A DNA stretch of 46,253 nt from Acidobacteriota bacterium (GCA_003224085.1 QHYK01000078.1:1-46253); one strand, 5' to 3'; shown: positions 7,982-18,057, counted from the first letter of the stretch. Program-made: numbers and translations. The notes: generated by a model not told the origin, from the letters alone.

Positions 7982-8028
7982 TTGACACAAAGAGCGGGAG
8001 AGGAGGATGCTCCGTGAACGTTAACGTT
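7982..8028 (+). promoter_or_regulatory. Candidate promoter and palindromic operator of receptor 1
   Basis: TTGACA (7982-7987) is followed by a poorly matching -10 region. AACGTTAACGTT (8017-8028) is a perfect 12-bp palindrome of the kind bound by LacI-family regulators. The IS ends just upstream, so sequence beyond the -35 has been replaced. Confidence 0.35.
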
Positions 8029-8068
8029 GCAACAAAATCGTTATTTAAAGAGCGGGGGGGTGGATCTC

Positions 8069-11000
8069 ATGTGGAATACCTTCGGTCTGAGCATTCGTAG
8101 TTTGTCTATTTTCCATAAAAAATTCAGTTTGCGGCATGCCGTGGCTCTCCTCGTTATGGTTTTGGGGATTTCGTTCCAGGCGTCTGCACAAGAAGCGACG
8201 ATAGTGGGCACGGTCACAGATCCGAGTGGGTCAGTGATTGCCAACGCAAAAATCACCGCGAAGAACGTGGAAACAGGATTGGTGCACACGATTACAACGA
8301 ATGAGGCGGGTCAGTATGTGCTGCCCGATCTTCACATAGGCCACTATGACGTAAAGGTCGAAGCCACGGGGTTCAAGGCTGCGGAGCAGAAAGGCATCGT
8401 GTTGCAGGTTGGGGACCGGGCGCGCGTAGACTTCCAGATGCAGGTGGGAGGAGCGACGGAGACCGTAACGGTGGAGGCCGCCCCGATCCGCGTGCAGACG
8501 GATACGGGCGAAGTGAGCAACGTCATTACCGATCTGCAGGTCTCGCAGATCGCCGTGAACGGACGAAGTATTTACCAACTCGCGGCGTTGGCACCGGGAG
8601 CCTCAAGCCAGATCAATAACTATGTCAACACGCCGGTTGGCGGCGACGCGAACGTGGAATTCAACGGCATTCGACAGAACCACAACATTTATCTGCTGGA
8701 TGGCGGCGAGGATGACGACCGCGGCGGCGCTGGGGGGATGAGCATCGCTCCTTCCAGTGATGCGATCGCGGAGTTCCGCGCCCTGACTTCCAACTATAGT
8801 GCCGACTTCGGTCTTTCTTCTGCAGCGACGATGACTATGGTGCTTAAGTCCGGCACCCAAACCCTCCACGCTTCCGCTTGGGAGTTCAATCGCAATGACG
8901 CCTTTGATGCGCGCAACTTCTTTAATCCCACTACCAAGGTGGGTGGAGCTCCGAATCCTGCGGCCGAGTTGCGCCTCAACGTTTTCGGGTTCAACGTGGG
9001 CGGCCCGGTGACGTTCGGCCATCTTTACAACCTGGATAAGAAGAAGACCTTTTTTTTCTACAATATGGAATGGCGCAGACTGATTCAGGGTAACATTAGT
9101 AGCGGCCAGCAGGTTCCCGATCCCGCGACCTATCCGGGTGTCAATGGCGCGAATTTCGGGACGACTGCGATCACTGTGCCCACCCAGTCGCAGGTTGCCT
9201 CAAGCGTTCTTTTTCGAAACTGTCCCGGTGGCGTGGCTCCCGCGAACATTGCGCAGGGCCAGCCCTTCCCCAATAACACCATTCCGAGTTGCATGATTGA
9301 TCCGAATGCCAGTACCCTGCTGACTGCGGGTATCTTCCCGAAACCGACGAATGGCAACAAGTTTTTTGGTAGCGCCAATGTGCCTACAAACCTGAAGGAA
9401 GAAATTGTGCGCATCGACCACAATTTCACCAGTAAGTTTTCTGTGTTTGGACACTTCGTCGCTGAGCAGGTTTCTCAGGGGTTCGCCACCAGTCAGTGGA
9501 GCGGCGATAACGTTCCCACGGTTGGCGATACCTTCGGAAACCCTTCTTATAGTGGCGTAATTCACACGACGTATACCATTAACCCGACGCTTATCAATGA
9601 GGTGGCGTTCAACTATAACGGCAATCGCATTAACATCATTCCGTTTGCTGCACAAGGGCTGAAGAGCCTAGGTCTCCCGACTGGCTACATCTCAACAAAT
9701 TCGAGGCTCTTTACCGGGCCCAACAATATGAGCCGCATTCCTAATATTGACTTGAAGGGGTCCACTGGCACGCAATTTGAGATTGCTAGCTGGCCATGGA
9801 AGAACAAGGCAGATGATTACCAGATCCGCGACGATGTTTCTTGGACTAAAGGAGTTCACCAGCTCAAAATGGGCGGAAGCTGGGCAATTTACAAGAAAGT
9901 CCAGGATCTGTTTGGCACGACGCAGGGCGCCTTTAATTTCAATGGGTTGTTCACGGGCAACGATTTTGCCGACTTTCTCCTTGGCACCGCCAACGGTTAT
10001 AACGAACTCGCCGTTCAAGACCACGGCTATTGGAACAACGTGTCCTGGGCAGCCTACGTTCAGGATAATTGGCGCGTGAGCCATCGCCTCACTCTTAACC
10101 TAGGCCTGCGTTGGGATGGAGTGCCCCACACTTACGAGGCGAACAACCGTATGGGGAATTTTTACCCCGCTCTTTACGATCCCGCCAAGGCGGCTACCTT
10201 CAACAACAACGGCACGATCTGCGCCGGACCACCTAACGATAATTGCAGCGCGCCTAGTCCGGGACTGGGCACGAGCCCGAACTCGATTCTCGCTGGCATT
10301 CCTTTGTACCTGAACGGCATCGGCATCCCGGGCCAAAACGGCGTCCCCAAGGGACTTGTGAACAACCATTGGGCGGCTTTTGGGCCACGCCTTGGCTTTG
10401 CCTATGACATGACCGGCGCCGGGAAGACCGTGGTTCGTGGTGGGTTCGGTATCATGTACGAACGCATCCAAGGCAACGATATGTATGACGCCGGCCCGAA
10501 CATTCCCTTTAGCTTGAGTGTCAATACCCCCGGTCCAGTTGAGATGGATAATCCTAAGATAGCGCTGGCTAGCGGGACGGCCGCCACATTTCCAATCAAC
10601 CCGGCTAGTATCACCGGGTTGGACAGCAAAAGCTATAAGCTGCCCAGGAGTTCCCAGTGGAGCCTCGGCGTTCAGCGCTCGCTAAGCGCTAAAACCGTTT
10701 TGTCTCTGACCTACGTAGGCAATACGAACCGCTACCAGAGCTATCGTACGCAAACGAACTTGCCTCCTCAATCTGACCTTCCTGCCCTCATCAATGGCGC
10801 TAACTTCAACACTGCACCGGGCTTGTTGTACAGCGGCTTCAACTCCATCGTCATGTCGACGAATCAGGCCAATTCCCATTACCACGGGTTGCAAGCCGAC
10901 CTGAACTCGCAAGTCGGGAAGGATCTGCAGTTGCGTGCCTTCTACACGTATTCGCGCGCAATTGATTCCGCAGCCGATTCTCGTGGCCCAGGCGGCGCCG

Positions 11001-11635
11001 ACCTTTCGCAAACCACCGACCCGTACCTCGGCTGGCGCTACGATATCGGCCCGAGCGGCTTTGACCGCACCCACAACGCGTCCGTCAACTTCATCTATGA
11101 CATCCCACTACTACGCAATAGTGCGAGCCGTCTGGTGAAGTCGACAGTCGGAGGCTGGCAGATCTCAGGCATCGTCACCATGGAGTCCGGCGTGCCGGTG
11201 GACATCCACGTGGGCGGCATCCAGAGCAGTAACGGATTGCCAAATGCCAGCAATCGTCCGAACCTCGTCGGCAAGATTACCCATCCGAATGCCGTGCAAT
11301 CTGGAGATCACGTGATCCAGTATATCGATCCCACTGTGTTCGCGGCGCCGACAATGGGCAGTTGGGGTAATCTCGGCCACTATGCGGTCCGCGGACCGGG
11401 GCGAGACAACTGGAACCTGTCGCTCTTCAAGAGCTTCACCTTCAGTGAATCGCGCGGCAGCCGGTTCGAGCTTCGCCTGGAAACCTTCAACACCTGGAAC
11501 CATACCCAGTTCAATGGTGTCAACAATACTGTAACCTTCGACAAGACGGGCACTCGTGTGGTGAACAACTTCGGCCAATTTAATTCCGCATTCGATCCGA
11601 GAATCCTTCAGCTCGGAGGGAAGATTTACTTCTAG
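8069..11635 (+). CDS. TonB-dependent receptor, Oar type (receptor 1)
   Basis: 1188 residues from the ATG at 8069, which has a G-rich ribosome binding site; an in-frame TTG at 8027 is less likely. There is a signal peptide ending ASAQ near residue 41. A carboxypeptidase-regulatory domain (about 43-125) starts EATIVGTVTDPSGSV and includes YDVKVEATGFK. A plug domain with VNGRSIYQLAALAPGAS follows, then a long barrel with YVQDNWRVSHRLTLNLGLRW and the C-terminal LGGKIYF. It would import a bulky substrate across the outer membrane using TonB energy. The C-terminal Phe is the outer-membrane assembly signal. A perfect terminator follows. Confidence 0.93.
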   Translation: MWNTFGLSIRSLSIFHKKFSLRHAVALLVMVLGISFQASAQEATIVGTVTDPSGSVIANAKITAKNVETGLVHTITTNEAGQYVLPDLHIGHYDVKVEATGFKAAEQKGIVLQVGDRARVDFQMQVGGATETVTVEAAPIRVQTDTGEVSNVITDLQVSQIAVNGRSIYQLAALAPGASSQINNYVNTPVGGDANVEFNGIRQNHNIYLLDGGEDDDRGGAGGMSIAPSSDAIAEFRALTSNYSADFGLSSAATMTMVLKSGTQTLHASAWEFNRNDAFDARNFFNPTTKVGGAPNPAAELRLNVFGFNVGGPVTFGHLYNLDKKKTFFFYNMEWRRLIQGNISSGQQVPDPATYPGVNGANFGTTAITVPTQSQVASSVLFRNCPGGVAPANIAQGQPFPNNTIPSCMIDPNASTLLTAGIFPKPTNGNKFFGSANVPTNLKEEIVRIDHNFTSKFSVFGHFVAEQVSQGFATSQWSGDNVPTVGDTFGNPSYSGVIHTTYTINPTLINEVAFNYNGNRINIIPFAAQGLKSLGLPTGYISTNSRLFTGPNNMSRIPNIDLKGSTGTQFEIASWPWKNKADDYQIRDDVSWTKGVHQLKMGGSWAIYKKVQDLFGTTQGAFNFNGLFTGNDFADFLLGTANGYNELAVQDHGYWNNVSWAAYVQDNWRVSHRLTLNLGLRWDGVPHTYEANNRMGNFYPALYDPAKAATFNNNGTICAGPPNDNCSAPSPGLGTSPNSILAGIPLYLNGIGIPGQNGVPKGLVNNHWAAFGPRLGFAYDMTGAGKTVVRGGFGIMYERIQGNDMYDAGPNIPFSLSVNTPGPVEMDNPKIALASGTAATFPINPASITGLDSKSYKLPRSSQWSLGVQRSLSAKTVLSLTYVGNTNRYQSYRTQTNLPPQSDLPALINGANFNTAPGLLYSGFNSIVMSTNQANSHYHGLQADLNSQVGKDLQLRAFYTYSRAIDSAADSRGPGGADLSQTTDPYLGWRYDIGPSGFDRTHNASVNFIYDIPLLRNSASRLVKSTVGGWQISGIVTMESGVPVDIHVGGIQSSNGLPNASNRPNLVGKITHPNAVQSGDHVIQYIDPTVFAAPTMGSWGNLGHYAVRGPGRDNWNLSLFKSFTFSESRGSRFELRLETFNTWNHTQFNGVNNTVTFDKTGTRVVNNFGQFNSAFDPRILQLGGKIYF

Positions 11636-11698
11636 TTTCGAACGGAAACGTAGCAGGTTGCCCTGAAGTCGAAACGCCCCTTGCGTGCAAGTCAAGGA

Positions 11699-11730
11699 CG
11701 CGGCGAGAGACATCTCGCCGCGTTTTCTTT
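11699..11730 (+). terminator. Rho-independent terminator of receptor 1
   Basis: CGCGGCGAGA (11699-11708), loop GACA, TCTCGCCGCG (11713-11722), then TTTTCTTT. The 10-bp stem is perfect and followed by a T run on the plus strand, 64 bases after the receptor stop. Confidence 0.93.
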
Positions 11731-11762
11731 AGACTGGTGCCGGGAGTGTTACAAACAGTCAA

Positions 11763-12971
11763 GTGGGTTTCCAATTCAAGGTATTTGTGGCGTTGGAAAA
11801 GGCACGATGTATCGTGCGCCTACGGCAAAGCGCAACTCTCGTCGCGGTTTTGGTTGTGTTGTTGCCTGGACTCATGACACGCGGACAATCGGCAAAGCCG
11901 GCGGAAGCGATTGCGCTGGAACAGCAGGGGAAGCTGGAAGAGGCCGCGGCGGCTTGGCGGGCAGTGACGGCGCAGAATCCCCGGGACGCGGGAGCGTTTG
12001 CAAGTCTTGGCGTGGTTCTCTCCAAGGAACAGAAGTATCCGGAAGCGGCTGCCGCGTACAAGAAAGCGCTTGCGCTCGACCGAAAGCTGCCTGGAGTGCA
12101 ATTGAACCTGGGCCTGGCGGAATTTAAACAAGGAAATTTCGAAGCGGCCATTGCCCCGTTTCGTGCGGCGCTAACGGCGCAGCCGCAAAATGCACAGGCG
12201 CGTACGCTGCTGGGCCTGAGCTGCTACGGCGCAAAGCGATTTGCAGAGGCTGCCAAACAGCTTAAAGTAGCGGCAAAATCGGACCCTGGGAACACGGAGT
12301 TGCGGCGCGCGCTGGCCCAGAGTTGCCTGCTGGCGAAGGAATATGAGTGCGCGTTGGAAGAATTTCGGCAGATCCTGCAGCGGGACCCGGATTCCGCGGC
12401 CACGCATATCCTCCTGGGAGAGGCGCTGGACGGCCTGAGCAGGACGCCGGAGGCCATTGCGGAGTTTCAAGCGGCGGCCAAGGCGGCTCCCCGCGAGCCG
12501 GAAGTGAATTTCGGGCTGGGGTATCTTTATTGGAGGTCGCATCAATATGAAAACGCGAAGAGCGCGTTCGAAAGCGAACTGGCCGTGGATGCGAACCACG
12601 CGCAGTCACTGGCCTATCTGGGCGACATCGAGCTGAAAGCGAATCATCCGGAGGAAGCGCTGGCGGTGCTCAACAAAGCTGTGAAGCTGAAAAATGACAT
12701 TCGAATCGCGTATCTGGATCTAGGGACCATCCTGATGCAGCAAAAACAAAACAAGGAGGCGCTGGCAGCGCTGCTGCGGGCGGAGAAATTGGATCCGGAG
12801 CAACCGGAAGCCCATTACCGGCTCGCGCGGTTATACCGGGACATGGGGAATATCGCGGCGTCAGAAAAGGAATTCGCCAAGGTTCGAGAACTTCACGAAA
12901 AAGTGGAAGCGGATGTGGGGTCGAAAATGTCCGCGCCCGCGCCATCGTTGCCACCGTCCTCGCCCAACTGA
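11763..12971 (+). CDS. TPR-repeat protein
   Basis: 402 residues from a GTG start; no strong ribosome binding site is seen. The N-terminus has a hydrophobic segment (about residues 24-40, TLVAVLVVLLPGLM), a probable signal or anchor. About eight tetratricopeptide repeats follow, for example PEAAAAYKKALALDRKLPGV and EEALAVLNKAVKLK. The last 30 residues are Pro/Ser rich. TPR proteins next to TonB receptors are common in Acidobacteria and may act in the periplasm, but no partner can be named. The terminator upstream makes it a separate transcript. Confidence 0.8.
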   Translation: MGFQFKVFVALEKARCIVRLRQSATLVAVLVVLLPGLMTRGQSAKPAEAIALEQQGKLEEAAAAWRAVTAQNPRDAGAFASLGVVLSKEQKYPEAAAAYKKALALDRKLPGVQLNLGLAEFKQGNFEAAIAPFRAALTAQPQNAQARTLLGLSCYGAKRFAEAAKQLKVAAKSDPGNTELRRALAQSCLLAKEYECALEEFRQILQRDPDSAATHILLGEALDGLSRTPEAIAEFQAAAKAAPREPEVNFGLGYLYWRSHQYENAKSAFESELAVDANHAQSLAYLGDIELKANHPEEALAVLNKAVKLKNDIRIAYLDLGTILMQQKQNKEALAALLRAEKLDPEQPEAHYRLARLYRDMGNIAASEKEFAKVRELHEKVEADVGSKMSAPAPSLPPSSPN

Positions 12972-13287
12972 ACTGGTGGCCCGCCCGGAGCCAGAGCCGA
13001 ATTAAGATCGCCGCTTTGGCCGGACACCAAGAAATCTGGCACGTGATCGTGCGCCTCGCCAAAATTACAAGCACATTTGAAATGAATCAAATACGAGGAG
13101 GCTGTGTTACTTGTTACATGGAGGAACATTCAGCCGTTGCGGAGTTTTGGCGAATGACAGGTCAGATCGCCTGGCCGCCGAAGAGCTAAGGCTTCAGCCC
13201 TCTAGTTAGATCTAGAGAATTCGCACAAAGAATTGTCCGATGACATACCGGGCAAGTTACCGCCGCCACGCGGCGCGAACGGTTGTG
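12972..13287. other. Convergent intergenic region
   Basis: Lies between the 3' ends of the TPR gene and receptor 2. I see a weak inverted repeat, CTCTAG/CTAGAG at 13200-13217, without a T run. There is no supported gene. Confidence 0.5.
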
Positions 13288-16200
13288 CTAGAAGGCCAGT
13301 CGAGCCGCCAGCTCAATTGCCCGCGGTTGATTCACCTGGGATGCCGCGACAACTCCAAATGTCGCGGATCCAGGGTTGGTGTCCGGCACGTCGAACCGCG
13401 GATGATTGAAGGCGTTGAAGGCGTCCATGCGCAGTTGGAGCGTCATACGCTCCGTGGGCTTGAAATCCTTGTGGACTCCAATATTTGCCTCGCTCACCCG
13501 GCTTGAGCGGACATTGCTAAAACGGGTCGGATAGGTCCGAACAAAATTATTGAAATCCTGGTACACGCCATTCTTGATGCTATCGGTGGCCGCGGGCTGG
13601 TAATTGTAGCCCGGTAGATTCTGGATGCCCGTCCAGGATGGGTAGTTAGAGATGTTGGTATTTCGACTTGGGAAGGGCAAGAATTGCGAGGTGTCAAACC
13701 ACTCATTCAGCGTGCCGCCTCCGGGAAGGGCCGGATCCACGCCACTGAAGAACGAGTTGGTGCCGAACACGACGGGAATACCGGATTGAATTTGGTATTG
13801 TCCGGTCAGCTCCCAACCCCCGACTAGGGCGTCGAGGAGCCTCGGCACTGATGTTCCCAACTTCCTGCGGCGGCCAAACGGCAATGCCCACACGGACGCC
13901 ACGCTATATACAAAAGGACGATCTTCCCCGCCAAGTTTGTGCTCGACGGCTAGGTTAGGATTGGTACCGGTGTTGTCCGGATAAAAAGCTGTGTCTTCAA
14001 ACAGTTTAGACCAGGTGAAGGAACTGAGAACGCTAAAGCCCTTGCTAAAGCGGTGCTCCACTTTTGTGAGCAAGGCATCATACTGATTTTTACCCAATGG
14101 GTTGTCGTTTTCAGTCACGGCACCAAGCAGAGGATCCCCGTAGACAAAGCGGCCGAAATTGGTGGTGGAGGTGCGGCCGATGGACCCCGTGATACACTTC
14201 GCACCGTTCGGGCAGACCAGTTGATTGAACGGATTGGGGATTTGCACATCCCAGGGCTGGGTGTCATAGGGCCGCCCATTGGGGTCAAATAGTGGCGCTC
14301 GCAACTGCTGCCAAAGAGGGAAAGGATAGTAATCCTGTACGCGTCCTTCATAGATGCCGTAGGTCTTGTTGTGCGAGTAGCCGACCTCAAACAACCATGT
14401 TTTCAACTGGTGCTGGAGGTGCAGACTGTATTCGAGCGAATACGGCCGGTTCGGGTTTAGGTTATTGAAGTCCACACCCTGCCCGAGATTGGTGAGCGCT
14501 CCCAGGGATGACCCGGTCGGCTGGAGCACGCCAGCTGGCCCCGAACCGCCTGGACAGCTTGGGTTGAAGGGATTTGCCAGCGTATCGCATGGCGTGAAAT
14601 TATTGTTCGCCGACGACACCAGAGTGGTCGTCTGACTGAAGCCGTTCTTGCCGCCCTTTTCATATGTCGCCTGCGTAAACCGGCCGAACCCTCCTCGAAT
14701 AACCGTGTTGTTTTCGATGCGATAGGCAAAGCCAACGCGCGGCCCCCATTCGTGCCAATCGGTGTTTGAGAACGCGCGAGGTTGCCTGTTAACTCCGGCG
14801 AAGAGTTGCACGCCAGGAACCCGGAAGGCACTCGCGGGGAGAAGCGAACCCAGGGTTTGAAAGACCATGGCGCACTCGGCTGCCGGAACACCACTTGCGC
14901 AGGAAGGCGGGGACCCCAAGATGTTCGCGTAGGCTGCCTGTGCGGCCGGGCTGATCGGATTGGTAGCGCTCAAGTCGAAATCAGCGGTCATGCGGTTATA
15001 CCGTTCAGTGACCGGCTGCTCAACATCCCATCGAAGACCAAAATTCAGAGTCAGCGTTCTGGTGGCACGCCAATCGTCTTGAATATAAAGCCCGGTGAAA
15101 CGCTGGGAGTAGAACCCTGTGGCATTCACGGGCACGTTGCCGCCCGAAGGGAGACCCAGCAAGAACGAAGCGAATGCGGAGCCGACACCGTTTCCCGCGC
15201 CCGACGTGGCGCTGTTCCTCGTCCAAACGTTGCTGAAATCAAAGTCGCCCTGGACCCCGATGTTGCCATCGGCTTCCTGGAGAATCCAGTATTCGGCGCC
15301 GTAGTGAAGCGTGTGGTTCCCGTGCAATTGGGTGAAGTTACCGGCCCACGTGTAATAGGTATTGTTGATATAGCCGTCCGCTTGCGACGTCCCGAAATCA
15401 CCTGCAAAACCTGTAATCCGAGGGAAAGAAGGTTTGACCAACTGAGCCCCATAGCTCTGCGGGAGACCGAGTTGCGTTGGGTCGAAGCCCGCGCCCTGGT
15501 CGTGATTTGGATTTCCGTAGCGGTTAACGGCAAAGCGCAGGTCGAGGGCCTTGGTGTTGGAAAGAAGCCAGGAGTGATCGAGGCCCACGGCTCCAATAAT
15601 GCGCTCCATAAAACTGCCGGTGGCGATATCTTGGAAATGGTCGTCCAGGAACTCGTGCAGGTGGGCCCAGCGCACGGCGAAGAAGCTATGGTTCGAATTA
15701 TTCCACCCTTGATCCACGCGCACGGAAAGTACCGGGAAGGTGTCATGGCGCGTGGCAGGAGAGACATAGTTGTTCACAGCGTTGCCTTTGGGGAGGCTGG
15801 CCGTATTCGGGAGCGGAACGTACTTGAGAATATTCTGAGCAATCGGATCGAACAGTTGAGGGGGAATCTTGCTACCCTGCACTCCCGAAATCCAGCAATC
15901 CACGCCGCCTACCTGTTTATGTGTGGCGGGGTCGGGCACAATAGGATTGCCCGCCGAGTCGCACTTAAACGGCTGGCGGTTGCCGTTCGAATCCACATCG
16001 AAGGGGTTAAAAAGATGAGTGTAGAATTTCTGACCCCCGATGATGGCGAACGATTGGCTGAAGTCCCCCTGCCGCTCGAGCGCGGTGGGCACGGATCGAA
16101 TCCCGCCGCGTGGGTCTATGTTGTGCGTATCCTCATACGCGACAAAGAAAAACGTTTTCTCCTTTCCGCGATAAACCTTGGGAATCCACACGGGCCCGCC

Positions 16201-17124
16201 GAATGTGCCTCCGAACTCGTTGAAATGTACCGCGGGTTCGGGGGCGCCCGCGAGATTATTCTGGAAATAGTTGGCGTTTAGCAGGTTGTTTTGATTGTAT
16301 TCGTAGAGATTGCCGTGGTAATCCTTGCCCCCGGTTTTGGTCTGGATGTTGATCGTGGATCCAGCTTGGCGTTCGATGGAAGCGTCGTAAGCGTTGGTCA
16401 GGATACGAAACTCCCGCACGGAATCCATGGGCGGGATGAACGCGATGTTGCCCCCGGACTTCGTATCGGGCATGCCGTCCAGGAGGTAGTTATTGGAGTA
16501 GATGTTGTTGCGGCCACCGTTCGCCTCGAACTGTGACGCCGCGTTAAACGACCACAAGTGCGCCACATTGTTGTTCTGGTATTGCGCGACCAGACCGGGA
16601 GACAGTGTCGCGAACAGCGTGACCACGTGCGAACTTGTCGGCAGTTCATTCAATTCCTCGGAAGTGATGACCGTGCCGGATGTGGCAGAGGTGGTATCAA
16701 TGAGTGGCGTTCCCGAACTGACTTCGACTCTCTCTGTCGTGGCGCCGACTTCGAGTTGGACATCAATCTCTTTGTCGTCTGCCGTTTGCAGCGTGATGCC
16801 GCGGCGCTCGGCAGTTCTGAACCCAGGCGCGGTCACGGTGAAGCGGTAAGGACCCGGGAGTAAGAATTCAATGATCCAGTTCCCTTGGGTGTTGGTCTGC
16901 GTGTGGTACTTTACGCCCGTGTCATCGGAGGTCACGGTCACTATTGCGCTTGTAACGACGGCGCCCTGCGCGTCGGTAACGCGACCACCAAGCTTCGCAC
17001 GAGCCTCCTGCGGTGCGGCCTTGACAGACACACAGAGGTACAGAGCGGCTGCGAAGAAAAAGGCGCGTTTGCTGGCCCTGGCTGCGGTGTGCGGAAAGAG
17101 CGTATTTGTCCTGGGCAGGCGCAT
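13288..17124 (-). CDS. TonB-dependent receptor, Oar type (receptor 2)
   Basis: 1278 residues from the ATG at 17124, chosen because CCGGAGA lies 7 bases upstream; the frame opens at 17196. Signal peptide to about residue 37 (ending KAAPQ), then a carboxypeptidase-regulatory domain (LGGRVTDAQGAVVTSAIVTV, PGFRTAERRGITLQ). A plug containing SNNYLLDGMPDTKSG follows, then a barrel with LYIQDDWRATRTLTLNFGLR, ending ELAARLAF. Large outer-membrane active transporter; substrate unknown. Transcribed convergently to the TPR gene, with no adjacent gene in the same direction. Confidence 0.92.
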   Translation of the reverse strand: MRLPRTNTLFPHTAARASKRAFFFAAALYLCVSVKAAPQEARAKLGGRVTDAQGAVVTSAIVTVTSDDTGVKYHTQTNTQGNWIIEFLLPGPYRFTVTAPGFRTAERRGITLQTADDKEIDVQLEVGATTERVEVSSGTPLIDTTSATSGTVITSEELNELPTSSHVVTLFATLSPGLVAQYQNNNVAHLWSFNAASQFEANGGRNNIYSNNYLLDGMPDTKSGGNIAFIPPMDSVREFRILTNAYDASIERQAGSTINIQTKTGGKDYHGNLYEYNQNNLLNANYFQNNLAGAPEPAVHFNEFGGTFGGPVWIPKVYRGKEKTFFFVAYEDTHNIDPRGGIRSVPTALERQGDFSQSFAIIGGQKFYTHLFNPFDVDSNGNRQPFKCDSAGNPIVPDPATHKQVGGVDCWISGVQGSKIPPQLFDPIAQNILKYVPLPNTASLPKGNAVNNYVSPATRHDTFPVLSVRVDQGWNNSNHSFFAVRWAHLHEFLDDHFQDIATGSFMERIIGAVGLDHSWLLSNTKALDLRFAVNRYGNPNHDQGAGFDPTQLGLPQSYGAQLVKPSFPRITGFAGDFGTSQADGYINNTYYTWAGNFTQLHGNHTLHYGAEYWILQEADGNIGVQGDFDFSNVWTRNSATSGAGNGVGSAFASFLLGLPSGGNVPVNATGFYSQRFTGLYIQDDWRATRTLTLNFGLRWDVEQPVTERYNRMTADFDLSATNPISPAAQAAYANILGSPPSCASGVPAAECAMVFQTLGSLLPASAFRVPGVQLFAGVNRQPRAFSNTDWHEWGPRVGFAYRIENNTVIRGGFGRFTQATYEKGGKNGFSQTTTLVSSANNNFTPCDTLANPFNPSCPGGSGPAGVLQPTGSSLGALTNLGQGVDFNNLNPNRPYSLEYSLHLQHQLKTWLFEVGYSHNKTYGIYEGRVQDYYPFPLWQQLRAPLFDPNGRPYDTQPWDVQIPNPFNQLVCPNGAKCITGSIGRTSTTNFGRFVYGDPLLGAVTENDNPLGKNQYDALLTKVEHRFSKGFSVLSSFTWSKLFEDTAFYPDNTGTNPNLAVEHKLGGEDRPFVYSVASVWALPFGRRRKLGTSVPRLLDALVGGWELTGQYQIQSGIPVVFGTNSFFSGVDPALPGGGTLNEWFDTSQFLPFPSRNTNISNYPSWTGIQNLPGYNYQPAATDSIKNGVYQDFNNFVRTYPTRFSNVRSSRVSEANIGVHKDFKPTERMTLQLRMDAFNAFNHPRFDVPDTNPGSATFGVVAASQVNQPRAIELAARLAF

Positions 17125-17344
17125 AAGCAATCTCCGGGATATCGTGAAGTCTTTCGGGACAGTAGTTCGAACAAACGATTCTTCCAATTGACACAAGTTT
17201 GGCTTCGCACCAATCCAGCTAATCCCCTAATCGGCGGTAAAGGCATCACCCTAACGCAGTCAGTATGGATGCCGTCAACAACTCGCGCTCCTGAAACGTC
17301 GACATCCAGGACCAAGACTAGCCCTGCTCGACAAGTTCTTCTAG

Positions 17345-17545
17345 GTCGCCGTCCGCCGATTCTGGTCCGGATGGCAACAATCCCTCATGGCGGTCACGCC
17401 GGAAACCGTGGTGCGTTGGCACAGGGGCGGATTCCGTTTGTATTGGAAGTTGCTCTCCAAGGTCAGGAGGCCCGTCGGGAGACGACAGACGTCGAAGGAG
17501 GTTCAGGAATTGATCTCGCTCGGATGGAAGCTCATTTGGGTGTGA
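17345..17545 (+). pseudogene. Fragment of an rve-type (DDE integrase core) transposase
   Basis: The frame from 17345 reads VAVRRFWSGWQQSLMAVTPE, TVVRWHRGGFRLYW, and stops at 17545. It matches the N-terminal region of the transposase remnant at 22096 (RLWEGWSEALIIVKPETVVS). No catalytic domain is present. It is a short scrap between receptor 2 and the DUF6788 gene. Confidence 0.65.
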
Positions 17546-17622
17546 CTACTTTTCGACGACGCCGAAGTGGCTGGGAATCAGTGGGATAGCAGGATAAGTG
17601 GCTCGGTAGGGCCCCTCAAAAT

Positions 17623-17652
17623 GCCGGGCTATGAAAATAGCCCCGGCTTTTC
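17623..17652 (-). terminator. Terminator after the DUF6788 gene
   Basis: On the plus strand GCCGGG-CTAT, loop GAAA, ATAG-CCCCGGC with one bulged C, then TTTT. On the minus strand the hairpin is followed by ATTTTG. It is placed at the end of the minus-strand gene and could act in both directions. Confidence 0.6.
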
Positions 17653-17654
17653 GT

Positions 17655-18029
17655 TCAATCGGCGCCTGTCAGCTTCTGTTGGGCCAAGCGCGCGAGCGCA
17701 GATCTCGACAGTCGTTCCATCCGGCCGAGAAGCAATTTCAACTTACGAGATTGGTGGATGGCAGCCCGATAAAGATGCAGCGCCTCAGGGTAGAGTTTTA
17801 GGTTGACCGTCTTGTTCTGAACTTTGTAGGTGCACTCAAAATATGGACCGTGACGCTTGGCGGGACCGCGGTGACAGGCGCACTTTTTGTTGCCGCATTT
17901 CATCATTCGCTTCAGCAGCGTCCCCTTACAGAAGTAGTGCAGGTGAACGATCTCCCGTTTGAGAGCTGCAAAGCGTTGGGCATCGGAACGGATCAGGGCA
18001 GCCAATCTGGTTTTGGCGATTGCTTTCAT
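17655..18029 (-). CDS. DUF6788-like small protein, mobile-element associated
   Basis: 124 residues. It contains a compact Cys/His motif, MKCGNKKCACHRGPAKRHGP, followed by YFECTYKVQNKTVNLKL and a basic helix-rich tail. I recognise this as the DUF6788 type, often found beside IS elements; its function is unknown. The Cys/His cluster could bind zinc. The start is 7 bases from a 21-bp palindrome that contains a TATAAT box. Its neighbours are a transposase scrap and an integrase remnant, consistent with mobile origin. Confidence 0.65.
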   Translation of the reverse strand: MKAIAKTRLAALIRSDAQRFAALKREIVHLHYFCKGTLLKRMMKCGNKKCACHRGPAKRHGPYFECTYKVQNKTVNLKLYPEALHLYRAAIHQSRKLKLLLGRMERLSRSALARLAQQKLTGAD

Positions 18030-18036
18030 AAGCTAC

Positions 18037-18057
18037 CTACGGTATATTATACCGTAG
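18037..18057 (-). promoter_or_regulatory. 21-bp palindrome overlapping the -10 box of the DUF6788 gene
   Basis: CTACGGTATA, one central base, TATACCGTAG: perfect 10-bp arms. On the minus strand it contains TATAAT (18051-18046), about 17 bases from the start codon, so it probably sits over the promoter and could be an operator. It could instead be an element end. Confidence 0.6.

Noticed and set aside
14782-16281. Long open frame (499 codons) on the plus strand
   Set aside because: It lies antisense inside receptor 2, has no recognisable domain, and the receptor frame is clearly coding. It is a shadow frame of GC-rich DNA.
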